Source: Nonomuraea solani
Lineage (GTDB): Bacteria > Actinomycetota > Actinomycetes > Streptosporangiales > Streptosporangiaceae
DNA: 64,000 nt
Reading direction: 5' to 3'
NCBI RefSeq assembly: GCF_900108335.1
Contig: NZ_FNVT01000002.1
Coordinates: 310,001-374,000, forward strand
Position 1 is the first letter of the stretch; each line of letters opens with the position of its first letter. The translations under genes and the position numbers were made by a program. Below are positions 25,709 through 34,401 of the stretch, piece after piece. The notes under the pieces were generated by a model. It did no database searches and had not been told where the DNA came from. It was given only the letters and a program-made list of their open reading frames with translations.

Positions 25709-26523
25709 TCCTGGAGGTCCGCGACCTGATCGTCGAGTACACCACCGCCGGCGGCCGCTTCCGCGCCGTCGACGGCGTGAGCTTCTCCGTCGCCAAGGGC
25801 GGCAGTCTGGCCGTGGTCGGCGAGTCCGGCTGCGGCAAGTCCACGATCGCCAGGGCGCTGGTCCGGCTGCTCACCCCGACCTCCGGCGAGGTGCTGCTCG
25901 ACGGGCAGGATTTGGCCCGGCTGAACGAGCGGCGGCTGCGGCCGATCAGGTCCAGGATCCAGATGGTCTTCCAGGACCCGTACGGCTCGCTCGATCCGCG
26001 CATGACCGCCGCCGACATCGTGGGCGAGCCGCTCAAACTGCGCGGTGTGCGCTCCAGGCCGGAGCGCGAGCGCGCGGCGGCCGAGCTGCTCGACCGGGTG
26101 GGGCTGCCGCAGAGCGCGCTGCGGCGGCGGCCCGCGGAGTTCTCCGGCGGGCAACGCCAGCGCATCGGCATCGCCAGGGCGCTGGCCGGCCGCCCCGAGG
26201 TGCTCGTCTGCGACGAGGCCACCAGCGCGCTGGACGTGTCCGTCCAGGCGCAGGTCCTGAAGCTGCTGAACGAACTGCGCCAGGAGAGCGGGCTGACGTA
26301 CGTGTTCATCTCGCACAACCTGGGCGTGGTCCGCGAGATCAGCGACGAGGTGCTGGTCATGCGGGCCGGCCGGATGGTCGAGCACGGACCGACCGAAACA
26401 GTGCTGTCCGCCCCGAAAGAGCCGTACACCCGGGCACTGCGCGCGGCCGCGCTCGACCCGGCCACCATGCGAGGACGCAAGCCGCGCGACGTCCTCGCGG
26501 CAGCGAAAGGAACCGTTACATGA
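25705..26523 (+). CDS. ABC transporter ATP-binding protein, DppF type
   Basis: The 272-residue ATPase has Walker A GESGCGKST (about 41-49), QMVFQDPYGSLDPRM typical of DppF/OppF, signature FSGGQRQRIGIA, Walker B LVCDEATSALDV and switch FISHNLGVV. The GTG at 25705 overlaps the preceding stop as GTGA, and its own stop overlaps the next ATG. With the DppD-type protein it forms the heterodimeric engine of the importer. Confidence 0.94.
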   Translation: MILEVRDLIVEYTTAGGRFRAVDGVSFSVAKGGSLAVVGESGCGKSTIARALVRLLTPTSGEVLLDGQDLARLNERRLRPIRSRIQMVFQDPYGSLDPRMTAADIVGEPLKLRGVRSRPERERAAAELLDRVGLPQSALRRRPAEFSGGQRQRIGIARALAGRPEVLVCDEATSALDVSVQAQVLKLLNELRQESGLTYVFISHNLGVVREISDEVLVMRAGRMVEHGPTETVLSAPKEPYTRALRAAALDPATMRGRKPRDVLAAAKGTVT

Positions 26524-27440
26524 CCCCCGAGCCGGTGCTCGGAACCATGACCTTCGGCGACACCGTCGATCTCGGCACGGCGGGGCGGATGCTCGACCTC
26601 GCCCTCGACGCCGGCGTCACCGGTGTGGACACGGCCAACGGCTACGCGGGCGGCGCCGCCGAGGAGATCCTCGGCGAGCTGCTGCCCGGCCGACGGGACC
26701 GGGTGGTGCTCGCGACCAAGGCGGGCATCCCGCACCCGGACGCCGGTGATCACGCGCCGCTCTCCCCTGCCGGGCTGCGCGCGAGCCTCGAAGGCAGCCT
26801 GCGGCGGCTCGGCGTCGACCACGTGGACCTGTTCTACCTGCACCAGCCCGACCGGGACACGCCGCTGGAAGAGACCCTGGCCACGGTGGCCGAGCTCACC
26901 AAGGAGGGCAAGATCGGCGCGCTGGGCGTGTCCAACTACGCCGCCTGGCAGATCGCCGGGATGAGCACGCCGCCCGTGGTCGCCCAGCAGCTCTACAACC
27001 TGCTGGCCCGGCGGATCGAGGACGAGTACGCCGAGTACGCGCTGACCGGCGGCCTGCGCACCATGGTCTACAACCCGCTCGGCGGCGGCCTGCTGACCGG
27101 CCGGCACCGCTTCGACCGGGCGCCGGACAAGGGCCGCTTCGGCGACTCGCGGCTGGCGGCGATGTACCGGGAGCGTTACTGGGACGCCGGCCTGTTCAAG
27201 GCCGTTGAGGCCCTGGACGGGATCGCCACCCAGGCCGGGCTGCCCCTGGCCGAGCTGTCGCTGCGCTGGCTGGCCGGGAGACCGGTGGTGAGCGCGGTGC
27301 TGCTGGGCGCCTCCAGCCTCGGCCACCTGCGCGCCAACCTGGCCGCGCTGGCCGCCGGTCCGCTGCCCGCGGAGGTGGCCGCCGCCTGTGACGCCGTCGG
27401 CGAGACGCTGCGCGGCCCGATGCCGGCGTACAACCGATGA
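26520..27440 (+). CDS. aldo/keto reductase (cluster enzyme)
   Basis: This 306-residue (alpha/beta)8 NADPH oxidoreductase has GVTGVDTANGYAGGAAEEILGE, which places the catalytic Asp and Tyr (Asp in VDTAN, Tyr in NGY). The catalytic Lys is in LATKAG and the His in FYLHQPD. It resembles the AKR group active on sugars and aldehydes. Within this operon it could reduce or oxidise the imported compound before phosphorylation. It overlaps both neighbours by 4 bp. It is not closely similar to the second AKR at 62740-63708. Confidence 0.9.
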   Translation: MTPEPVLGTMTFGDTVDLGTAGRMLDLALDAGVTGVDTANGYAGGAAEEILGELLPGRRDRVVLATKAGIPHPDAGDHAPLSPAGLRASLEGSLRRLGVDHVDLFYLHQPDRDTPLEETLATVAELTKEGKIGALGVSNYAAWQIAGMSTPPVVAQQLYNLLARRIEDEYAEYALTGGLRTMVYNPLGGGLLTGRHRFDRAPDKGRFGDSRLAAMYRERYWDAGLFKAVEALDGIATQAGLPLAELSLRWLAGRPVVSAVLLGASSLGHLRANLAALAAGPLPAEVAAACDAVGETLRGPMPAYNR

Positions 27441-28516
27441 GCGCCGATCTGCTGCCGACGCCGACCGTTCAGGCGCACGCGGCCAACCTGATGCCGCTGC
27501 CCGGCGGCGACCTCGGCTGCGTCTGGTTCGGTGGCACTCAGGAGGGCATGCCCGACATTTCCATCTGGTTCTCCCGGCTGCGCGACGACACCTGGTCGGA
27601 GCCCGTCCGGCTGTCCGACGACGGCACCCGGTCGGAGCAGAACCCCGTCCTGTTCCCCGCGCCCGACGGCACGCTGTGGCTGCTCTACACCGCCCAGCAC
27701 GCCGGCGACCAGGACACCGCCGAGGTCAGGACGCGGATCTCCACGGACGGCGGCGAGAGCTGGGGGCCGGTGCGGACGCTGATCCCGGCCGATCCGGACG
27801 GCGGCGTCTTCGTCCGCCAGCCGATCGTGGTGCTGGCGGACCGCTGGCTGCTGCCGGCCTTCCGGTGCAAGCGCCCGGCCACCGGCAAGTGGGCGGGCGA
27901 CCACGACACCAGCGCCCTGTACGTCTCCGAGGACCACGGCCGGACCTGGCGACGCCAGGACATCCCGGACAGCACCGGCTGCGTGCACATGAACGTCGTC
28001 CCCCTCGCCGACGGCACACTGCTGGCGCTGTTCCGTAGCCGGTGGGCGGACCACGTCTACGCGTCCAGGTCCGGCGACGAAGGGCGTACGTGGAGCCCGC
28101 CGAAGCCGACGGCGCTGCCCAACAACAACTCCTCCATCCAGGCCACCCGGCTGGCCGACGGGCGGGTGGCGCTGGTGTTCAACCGCAGCAGCCGGCTCGA
28201 CGCCACCGAGCGGCGCGCCTCCCTCTACGACGAGATCGAGGGGCACGGCCAGACCACGGGGGCCGCGTTCTGGGGCGCGCCGCGGGCCCCGATGACGCTG
28301 GCGCTGTCGGACGACGGCGGCCGGACGTGGCCGTACCAGCGCGATCTGGAGACCGGCGACGGCTACTGCATGACCAACAACTCGCGCGAGGGGCTCAACA
28401 GGGAGCTGTCGTATCCGTCGATCGCGCAGACGCCGGACGGGAGTTTGCACGTCGCCTACACCTACCATCGCAAAGTGATCAAACACCTCCGCATCACGGC
28501 ACAGGAGATCTCATGA
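27437..28516 (+). CDS. BNR/sialidase-fold protein, cytoplasmic
   Basis: The 359-residue six-bladed propeller protein has four Asp-box motifs of the S-x-D-x-G-x-x-W type: STDGGESW (102-109), SEDHGRTW (164-171), SGDEGRTW and SDDGGRTW. It lacks a signal peptide, so it should act inside the cell on imported material, unlike classic secreted sialidases. The family (BNR_2) is often annotated as exo-alpha-sialidase, but many members act on other substrates or may be lyases or isomerases. The 4-bp overlaps on both sides show it is an integral part of the catabolic operon. Confidence 0.85.
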   Translation: MSADLLPTPTVQAHAANLMPLPGGDLGCVWFGGTQEGMPDISIWFSRLRDDTWSEPVRLSDDGTRSEQNPVLFPAPDGTLWLLYTAQHAGDQDTAEVRTRISTDGGESWGPVRTLIPADPDGGVFVRQPIVVLADRWLLPAFRCKRPATGKWAGDHDTSALYVSEDHGRTWRRQDIPDSTGCVHMNVVPLADGTLLALFRSRWADHVYASRSGDEGRTWSPPKPTALPNNNSSIQATRLADGRVALVFNRSSRLDATERRASLYDEIEGHGQTTGAAFWGAPRAPMTLALSDDGGRTWPYQRDLETGDGYCMTNNSREGLNRELSYPSIAQTPDGSLHVAYTYHRKVIKHLRITAQEIS

Positions 28517-29277
28517 CCGCAGCCGAACTCGCCGCGAGGATCCGCAACCGGGAACAGTGCGTCGGTTACTGGGCGGTGCTCGACGCGCCCGTCGCCACCG
28601 AGCGCCTGGCCCGGCTGGGCTACGACTACGTCGCGCTGGACGGCCAGCACGGCCTGATGGGCAACGCGGGGCTGCTGAGCAACCTCATGGCCATCGACGC
28701 GGGCGGCCGCTCGGTCGGCATCGTGCGCGTCGAGTCCGGCGACCCCGCCGCCATCGGCCGGGCGCTGGACTTCGGCGCGGGTGGGGTGATCGTGCCGCTG
28801 GTCGACACGGCCGACGACGCGGCGAGCGCCGTGTCGGCCGCCCGCTATCCCGGCAAGGGCCGCCGCTCGTACGGCCCGATGCGCTCCATGTTGCGCATCG
28901 GGCCCGTCCCGGCGGAGGCGGACGCCAGCGTGCTGGTCCTGGCGATGATCGAGACCCCGGACGGACTCGCGAACATCGAGGCCATCTGCGCCACGCCGGG
29001 CCTGGACGGCGTGTACGTCGGCCCGTCCGACCTGTGCCTGGCCGTGGGCGGCCGGTTCCCGAACGACCCCGAGGTCGCCGACGTGTTCGAGGCCGCGCTG
29101 GAGAAGGTCCGGACCACCGCCGCCGCGGCGGGCATCGCGGCCGGCATCCACAACCCGACCGGCGAGCAGGCCGCCCGCCGTCTGGCCGAGGGCTTCACCT
29201 TCGCCACCGTCGCCTCCGACCTCGTGCACCTGGAGCAGGCGGCCGCAGCGCACCTGAAGGCCGCGAAGGGCGAGTAG
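28513..29277 (+). CDS. HpcH/HpaI-family aldolase
   Basis: This 254-residue metal-dependent class II aldolase has a (beta/alpha)8 fold. The family motifs are YDYVALDGQHG (catalytic His), IVRVESGDPAAIGRALDFGAGGVIVPLV, MIETPDGLANIEAI (metal Glu) and LDGVYVGPSDL (metal Asp). Such enzymes cleave 2-keto acids to pyruvate or a related keto acid plus an aldehyde. It is the last gene of the operon, overlapping the propeller gene by ATGA. Together with the divergent kinase and dehydrogenase, the operon could split a longer acid and feed a C4 product to phosphorylation. Confidence 0.92.
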   Translation: MTAAELAARIRNREQCVGYWAVLDAPVATERLARLGYDYVALDGQHGLMGNAGLLSNLMAIDAGGRSVGIVRVESGDPAAIGRALDFGAGGVIVPLVDTADDAASAVSAARYPGKGRRSYGPMRSMLRIGPVPAEADASVLVLAMIETPDGLANIEAICATPGLDGVYVGPSDLCLAVGGRFPNDPEVADVFEAALEKVRTTAAAAGIAAGIHNPTGEQAARRLAEGFTFATVASDLVHLEQAAAAHLKAAKGE

Positions 29278-29315
29278 GAGTCGCCATGTGCCTCGCCCGT
29301 GTCCTCCGGCGGCAC

Positions 29316-29354
29316 GCCTTTCATCCGGGATGTCACGCATTCCAGGTGAAAGGC
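29316..29354 (+). promoter_or_regulatory. inverted repeat between the catabolic operon and a secreted-protein gene
   Basis: Perfect 8-bp arms GCCTTTCA (29316-29323) and TGAAAGGC (29347-29354) are separated by 23 bp. It begins 38 bp after the aldolase stop and ends 6 bp before the GAGGAGAGG ribosome site of the next gene. No T-run follows, so it may be a leader structure or weak terminator. Confidence 0.4.
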
Positions 29355-29377
29355 ACCTTCGAGGAGAGGAAATCGAC

Positions 29378-29959
29378 ATGGGAAAGCGCACTATGGCGGT
29401 GGCGGTCTCGGCCGTCGCCATGGCGGCCCTGGCCGTGGCGCCGGTGAGCGCGCGGAGCTCGGCGTGCGTCGACTCGACGTTCAACGTACCCGAGCGCTCG
29501 TTCGGGAAGTACGTGCCGCCGTGGACGGGGGCCGGCGACAAGGACTTCCACGGGCACGGGCCGCGGGTACAGGTCTGGGGACGGCTGCGGTACAACGCCG
29601 ACCACACCAAACTCGTCTTCTGGATCACCATGAAGGCGCGGGAGACGAAGTCGGACTGGACCGCGGTCGACGGGACGAAGTCGTTCCCGTTCTACACGGT
29701 GCCGGCGGGATATGTGATCCAGTCGGTCACCGACCCCATCGGGCGCACGCTCACCCTGGTGGACTACTCCAAGATCTACGTCGACGACGACCACGCCGAC
29801 GACGTGCTCGGCCCGGCGGTCACCAGCACGGCACACCCGAGCCTGGTGCTGTCGTACCGCGTCACGGGGGACACCAGCGGCAACGAGGCGGGCACCCGCA
29901 GCGGGGTCACGACGACGACACGGGCCATGGAGATTCACGCCCGGAAGTGCACCACCTGA
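29378..29959 (+). CDS. hypothetical secreted protein
   Basis: The 193-residue protein has a signal peptide (Lys/Arg start, then an Ala/Val-rich core, cleavage after about residue 25, VSARS). The mature protein is beta-rich with two Cys, one near each end (SACVD, HARKCTT), probably a disulphide. The centre holds an acidic YVDDDHADDV segment. No family is recognised. GAGGAGAGG lies 8 bp before the ATG and fixes the start. Its 3' end overlaps the convergent ATPase gene by 53 bp. Confidence 0.75.
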   Translation: MGKRTMAVAVSAVAMAALAVAPVSARSSACVDSTFNVPERSFGKYVPPWTGAGDKDFHGHGPRVQVWGRLRYNADHTKLVFWITMKARETKSDWTAVDGTKSFPFYTVPAGYVIQSVTDPIGRTLTLVDYSKIYVDDDHADDVLGPAVTSTAHPSLVLSYRVTGDTSGNEAGTRSGVTTTTRAMEIHARKCTT

Positions 29960-32900
29960 CGTCGCCGGGGGTGTAGACGCACTGCGCGCCGGTGCTGACG
30001 GTCGCGGCGATGGACCGGGCGATCTCCTGGTCCGCCGCCGCGATCTCATCGATGGCCCGCTTGACCGCCTTCCTGACGGCGGTACGGGCGCGCTCGCCCG
30101 GGTCGGCGAAGCTCCTGGACCGCCCGCCCTTGCCGGTGGCGGCCCGCAGCTCGCCCGCCAGGGCGTCGAGCTGGGCGCGCAACAGATCGGCCGCCTCCCC
30201 TTCCGCCTCCGCGATCTCGTCAACCAGCCGCCGGGCGTGGTCGCGGTAGGCGGCCAGGGCCTGCTCGTCCAGCAGGGGCTGGCGGGCGGCCGACGCCATG
30301 GACGCGGGCTCGTCGCCCGTGGCGAGCTCCAGGGCGGAGATCGGGGTGCCCGGGTTGAGCAGGAGTGTCACCAGATGGCGGACGCCGACCATGTCGGGGA
30401 CCATGGCGCGGCGGCGGCCGAGGGTGAAGATCCAGGTGCGGTTGTCCCTGCCGATCGTGCCGTCGCGCCGCGTGATCTCCCGCCGCCGCGCGGCCCACTG
30501 CTCGGCGCGCGGGTGCAGGCCCATCTCGTTCGCGGCGTCCGCCGCCTCCCCGTACAGCTCGGCGGCGCGCTCGTGCTCGCCCAGCGCGGTGAGCGCCTCG
30601 GCCAGGTTCGCCTGGGTGAGGGCGGTGACGGGGCGGTTGCCGAGCAGGCGGGTGGCCTCGACGGCGGCGGCCAGGTGGCGCGCCGCGCGGCGCGGCTCTC
30701 CCATGGCGAGCGCGGCCAGGCCCAGGGGACGCCGCGCCGAGCCGAGGCAGGTGACCGCCAGCGAGGGCATCACGGGCAGGTCGGCGTACGGCTCCAGCAG
30801 CGGATACACACTGCGCGCCAGTCCGGCGTCGCCCAGCAGGTACGCGGCCTCCGCCAGGGCGGCCAGACCCGCCAGCCACGTACTGGACTCGGGAAGGCCG
30901 GCCAGCGCGGACGCACCAGGGCCGGTGAGGCGGGTCAGGAGGGTGCGGGCCTCGACGTGGCGGCCGGCGGCGGCGGTGAAGCAGGCGACGGTGGCGCGGA
31001 AGGCGAACTCGGCCGGCACCAGCGTGGGCGAGGTGGCCACGACGGAGACCATGTCGAGCACCTCCGCCTCCCGCCCCTGCGCCCACCGGATCGCGGCCAG
31101 GTGCGCGCCGAGATAGCCGAGCGCGTCGGCGTCGCCCACCTGCTCACCGAGCTCGTAGCAGGTCATGGCCCTGGCCTCGGCCTCCTCCAGCCGGCCCGCC
31201 CTGATCAGCAGCATGACGTCGATGGCGTCCACGATGTAGCCGATGGTCTTGCAGGTCAGGAACTCGGCGCGGTCGCGCAGCTCGGCCAGGGAGCGCTCGG
31301 CCTCCGGGTCTCCCAGCAGGAACAGGTCCACAGTGCGCCAGCACAGCCCCATCAGCGCGAGCATGCCCTTGCCCGCCCCGGCGGCGACCTTGATCAGCTC
31401 TTCGGACAGGGCCGGGCGGGTGTGGGCGTACCGGGGGGTGAGCAGCGCGTGGTGGGTCAGCGAGAGCGCCTCCGCCAGGACCTCGCCGTCGCCGGTGCTC
31501 CTGGCCTGCTCCAGCGCCGCCAGCACGGGCTCGACCGGCGCGCCCTGGTAGACCTCCTCGGCCGCCAGCCGTACCGCGAGGCGGGCGCGCAACCGGGTCT
31601 CCTCTTCCGGCAGCGCGGCCAGGGCGCGGCGCTGCACGCCGGTGACCCGCTCCCACTCGATGCGGGTGCGGTGCTCGTCCACCCAGACGCCGCCCAGCCC
31701 GATGGCCGCCCTGGCCAGGCGGGGCACGTCGCCCTCCCGGGTGGCGGCCGCGGCGGCCTGGTCGAACATCGTGCGGGCGTCGGACAGCCGGCCGCACAGC
31801 AGCACCGCCTCGGCCCGCTCCACCAGCAGCGGCGCGACCGGGCCCGGGAGCTGCTCCTTGATCCGCACGGCGGTCTCCAGCAGGGCGGCCGCCCGTTCGT
31901 ACGACAGGCCGCGCAGCAGTGCGGCGGCGGCCGCCCGGCAGGCCGCCACGGCGCGGGCCGCGTCCTGCCGGGAGCGCGGGGCCGCGCCGGCCGCGTGGTG
32001 GGCGTAGGCGGCCAGGCTCGCCGGGTCGGACACGTGGCGGTGTTCCAGCAGGTCGGCCATTCGGGCGTGGACGCTCAGGAGTTCGGTGACGGGGAGGGTG
32101 TCGAGCAGCGCCTCGCGTACCAGGTCGTGGGTGAACTCCAGGCGGCCGAGCGCGCCGAGCGTGATCAGCCCGGCGTCCTGGGCGGGCGGCAGCAGCTCCC
32201 ACGCCTCTTCCGCGCTCATCCCGGCCGCGACGGCGGCGTCGGTGACCGGCGTGGAGCGTCCGAGGAGCGCCGCGCCGCCGAGCAGCCGCAGGACCGGCTC
32301 GCCCAGCCCTTCGGCCACCTGCCGTACGGCCGTGCGCACGCTGTCCGGCGCCTGAGTCGCGTCGGGCGGGCCCAGGGCGCTCACCCGGCGCAGGAACAGC
32401 GGGTTGCCCCTGGTGATCCGGTGCACGGTCTCCAGGAGCCCGGCCTTGAGCGGCACATGCCCGTTGACGTCGAGGAACGCGGCCGTCTCCGTCACGCTGA
32501 ACGGCCCCAGCCGCACCACGAGCGCCGCCTCGTCCAGCAGCCCGACGTCGTCGCGGCAGGCCAGGACCAGCACGAGCGGGGTCGCGGGCAGCGCGCGGGC
32601 CAGGAACCTGGCCAGCAGCAGCGTCCCCGAGTCGGCGGCGTGCGCGTCGTCGATCACGATCAGCGCCGGGCCGCCGGCCGTGCGCAGCGCCTGCGCGACG
32701 GCGGTGAACCCGGCGAACCGCTCCGACAGCAGCAGGTCGTCGGCGCGCGGCGCGTCCAGCAGCCGCAGGATCTCGGGCCACGGCCACAGGGGCGGGGCGT
32801 CGGCGCCCGGCCAGCAGCAGGTCATGGCCACGCGCCAGCCGTCGGCGGCGGCCCGCGCCACCACGCGGCGGCAGAACGTCGTCTTGCCGATGCCCGCCTC

Positions 32901-33035
32901 GCCGCTGACCACGACCAGCCGGGCGGCGCCCGTGGCCGCCTCGGCGACGACCCGGCCCACCTGGCTCAGCTCGCGTTCACGGCCGACGAACCGGGTGACC
33001 GCGATCGCTGACATGTCGTCGCCCGACGGGGTCAT
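29907..33035 (-). CDS. large AAA_16/STAND-type ATPase, LuxR-regulator-like but without a LuxR domain
   Basis: The 1042-residue protein has FVGRERELSQVGRV, then Walker A GEAGIGKTT (about 44-52) and Walker B ALIVIDDAHAAD (about 125-136). A helical repeat region (about 370-860) resembles the TPR part of LAL/MalT-type regulators. Instead of a LuxR helix-turn-helix, the C-terminus carries a different conserved block with VGVRHLVTLLLNPGTPISALELA and a charged helix (ARTAVRKAVKRAIDEIA) ending near TGAQCVYTP. That block is found in several actinobacterial ATPases and probably reports or transmits the signal. GGAGG lies just before the ATG; an ATG seven codons later is an alternative start. Confidence 0.85.
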   Translation of the reverse strand: MTPSGDDMSAIAVTRFVGRERELSQVGRVVAEAATGAARLVVVSGEAGIGKTTFCRRVVARAAADGWRVAMTCCWPGADAPPLWPWPEILRLLDAPRADDLLLSERFAGFTAVAQALRTAGGPALIVIDDAHAADSGTLLLARFLARALPATPLVLVLACRDDVGLLDEAALVVRLGPFSVTETAAFLDVNGHVPLKAGLLETVHRITRGNPLFLRRVSALGPPDATQAPDSVRTAVRQVAEGLGEPVLRLLGGAALLGRSTPVTDAAVAAGMSAEEAWELLPPAQDAGLITLGALGRLEFTHDLVREALLDTLPVTELLSVHARMADLLEHRHVSDPASLAAYAHHAAGAAPRSRQDAARAVAACRAAAAALLRGLSYERAAALLETAVRIKEQLPGPVAPLLVERAEAVLLCGRLSDARTMFDQAAAAATREGDVPRLARAAIGLGGVWVDEHRTRIEWERVTGVQRRALAALPEEETRLRARLAVRLAAEEVYQGAPVEPVLAALEQARSTGDGEVLAEALSLTHHALLTPRYAHTRPALSEELIKVAAGAGKGMLALMGLCWRTVDLFLLGDPEAERSLAELRDRAEFLTCKTIGYIVDAIDVMLLIRAGRLEEAEARAMTCYELGEQVGDADALGYLGAHLAAIRWAQGREAEVLDMVSVVATSPTLVPAEFAFRATVACFTAAAGRHVEARTLLTRLTGPGASALAGLPESSTWLAGLAALAEAAYLLGDAGLARSVYPLLEPYADLPVMPSLAVTCLGSARRPLGLAALAMGEPRRAARHLAAAVEATRLLGNRPVTALTQANLAEALTALGEHERAAELYGEAADAANEMGLHPRAEQWAARRREITRRDGTIGRDNRTWIFTLGRRRAMVPDMVGVRHLVTLLLNPGTPISALELATGDEPASMASAARQPLLDEQALAAYRDHARRLVDEIAEAEGEAADLLRAQLDALAGELRAATGKGGRSRSFADPGERARTAVRKAVKRAIDEIAAADQEIARSIAATVSTGAQCVYTPGDVRWCTSGRESPWPVSSS

Positions 33036-33086
33036 ACCTCCGATGGAACCCCGGCGGCGGCGTCCGGCTCCACGTATTTTTGCGGC

Positions 33087-33470
33087 TCAGGGCCAGGTTT
33101 TCGCTTCGGCGTCGAACACCTCCTTGGGGCTCTCCACCGGCAGCACGCACAGCAGGTGCCCGCCGGGGGCGCGCAGGACGCGGCACTCCATCCAGCGTGA
33201 CACCTCGGTCGCGCCCAGCTCGATCAGGCGCCGGGTCTCGGCTTCGAGGTCGTCGGTCTCGATGTCCATGTGGTAGCGGGGCCCGTCGTCGACGGCCTGC
33301 ACGGCCATGAGCGGGCCGCGCCGCTCGTCGTCGAGCAGGGAGATGAACTGCTCCTCGCCCGGGAGGGGGCGGGCGGTGGCGCCGAGCGCGGCCGCCCAGA
33401 AGGCGGCGGCCTGGCCGGCCTCAGAGGTGGGGGTATCGATCAGAACGGCGTAGACACGACTGCGATGCAC
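33087..33470 (-). CDS. VOC (glyoxalase/bleomycin resistance) family protein
   Basis: The 127-residue protein shows the VOC pattern AAAFWAAALGATARP, then YHMDIETDDLEAETRRLIELGA and the final strand LRAPGGHLLCVLPVES. Of the metal ligands, His in YHMDIE is visible; the first and last positions are not the usual His/Glu, so it may be a binding protein rather than a metalloenzyme. The GTG at 33470 is the likeliest start. Its promoter region is shared with the divergent membrane protein. Confidence 0.82.
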   Translation of the reverse strand: MHRSRVYAVLIDTPTSEAGQAAAFWAAALGATARPLPGEEQFISLLDDERRGPLMAVQAVDDGPRYHMDIETDDLEAETRRLIELGATEVSRWMECRVLRAPGGHLLCVLPVESPKEVFDAEAKTWP

Positions 33471-33594
33471 GGTGATCACTTTAGCCCCGAACGCCGGGGA
33501 AATGTCGCCTTGTGCGAAGTTTTGGTGGCGCAGCGTGTATATACCGTTTCTGTACGGGTAGCGCCGAGGCATTGGCTCCTCGGAGGAGGAAACC

Positions 33595-34380
33595 GTGGAC
33601 ATCAACATAGGCCAGGGCCTTACAGACGCCTGGCGGACCATAGCGACGTTCGTGCCCAGGCTGGTCGCGTTCCTGGTGATTCTCATCATCGGGTGGATCG
33701 TGGCCAAGGCGCTGGCGAAGATCGTCGACAAAGTGCTCGAGCGGGTCGGTTTCGACCGGGCGGTAGAACGCAGCGGCGTACAGCGCTGGCTGGAACGCAG
33801 CAAGTACGACGCCAGCAGCCTGCTCGCCAAGCTCGTCTACTATGCGATCCTGCTGATCACCCTGCAGATTGCCTTCAGCGTCTTCGGGCCGAACCCGATC
33901 TCGGCGCTGCTGACCGGCGTGGTGGCCTGGCTGCCCAGGGCCGTCGTCGCCATCATCATCATCGTGGTGGCCGGGGCCGTGGCCAGGGCCGTCCAGGACA
34001 TCGTGGCGGGGGCGCTCGGCGGGCTGTCGTACGGCCGCTGGCTGGCCGGCGCGGCCGCGGTGTTCATCTGGGCGCTCGGCATCATCGCGGCGCTCAACCA
34101 GATCGGCGTGGCCACCACGGTCACGACGCCGGTGCTGATCACGGTGCTCGCCACTGTCGGGGCGATCGTGGCGATCGGCGTCGGCGGCGGGCTCGTCCGG
34201 CCGATGCAGCAGCGGTGGGAGCGCTGGCTGGGCCGGATCGAGATGGAGGCGCCGCAGGCCAGGGCGCATGCGGAGGCGTACCAGCGGGGGCGTGAGGACG
34301 CTCGCTCGATGACGGAGGAGACCGCTCCGATCCGCACCACCCCGGGCGGCGCCACCCGCTCCGACATCCCGCCCGGCTGA
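33595..34380 (+). CDS. MscS-type TM-helix membrane protein
   Basis: The 261-residue protein has paired helices of the conserved TM-helix repeat found at the N-terminus of MscS-like channels and CmpX. The first is VPRLVAFLVILIIGWIVAKA (about 20-39), then LLAKLVYYAILLITLQIAF (about 77-95), and two further segments to residue 200. A VGGGLVRPMQQRWERWL stretch leads into a charged, disordered tail. The MscS beta and C-terminal domains are absent, so channel activity is uncertain. GTG at 33595 is preceded by GGAGGAGGA. Confidence 0.85.
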   Translation: MDINIGQGLTDAWRTIATFVPRLVAFLVILIIGWIVAKALAKIVDKVLERVGFDRAVERSGVQRWLERSKYDASSLLAKLVYYAILLITLQIAFSVFGPNPISALLTGVVAWLPRAVVAIIIIVVAGAVARAVQDIVAGALGGLSYGRWLAGAAAVFIWALGIIAALNQIGVATTVTTPVLITVLATVGAIVAIGVGGGLVRPMQQRWERWLGRIEMEAPQARAHAEAYQRGREDARSMTEETAPIRTTPGGATRSDIPPG

Positions 34381-34401
34381 CCCACCCCGCTGGGCCTCCT
34401 G

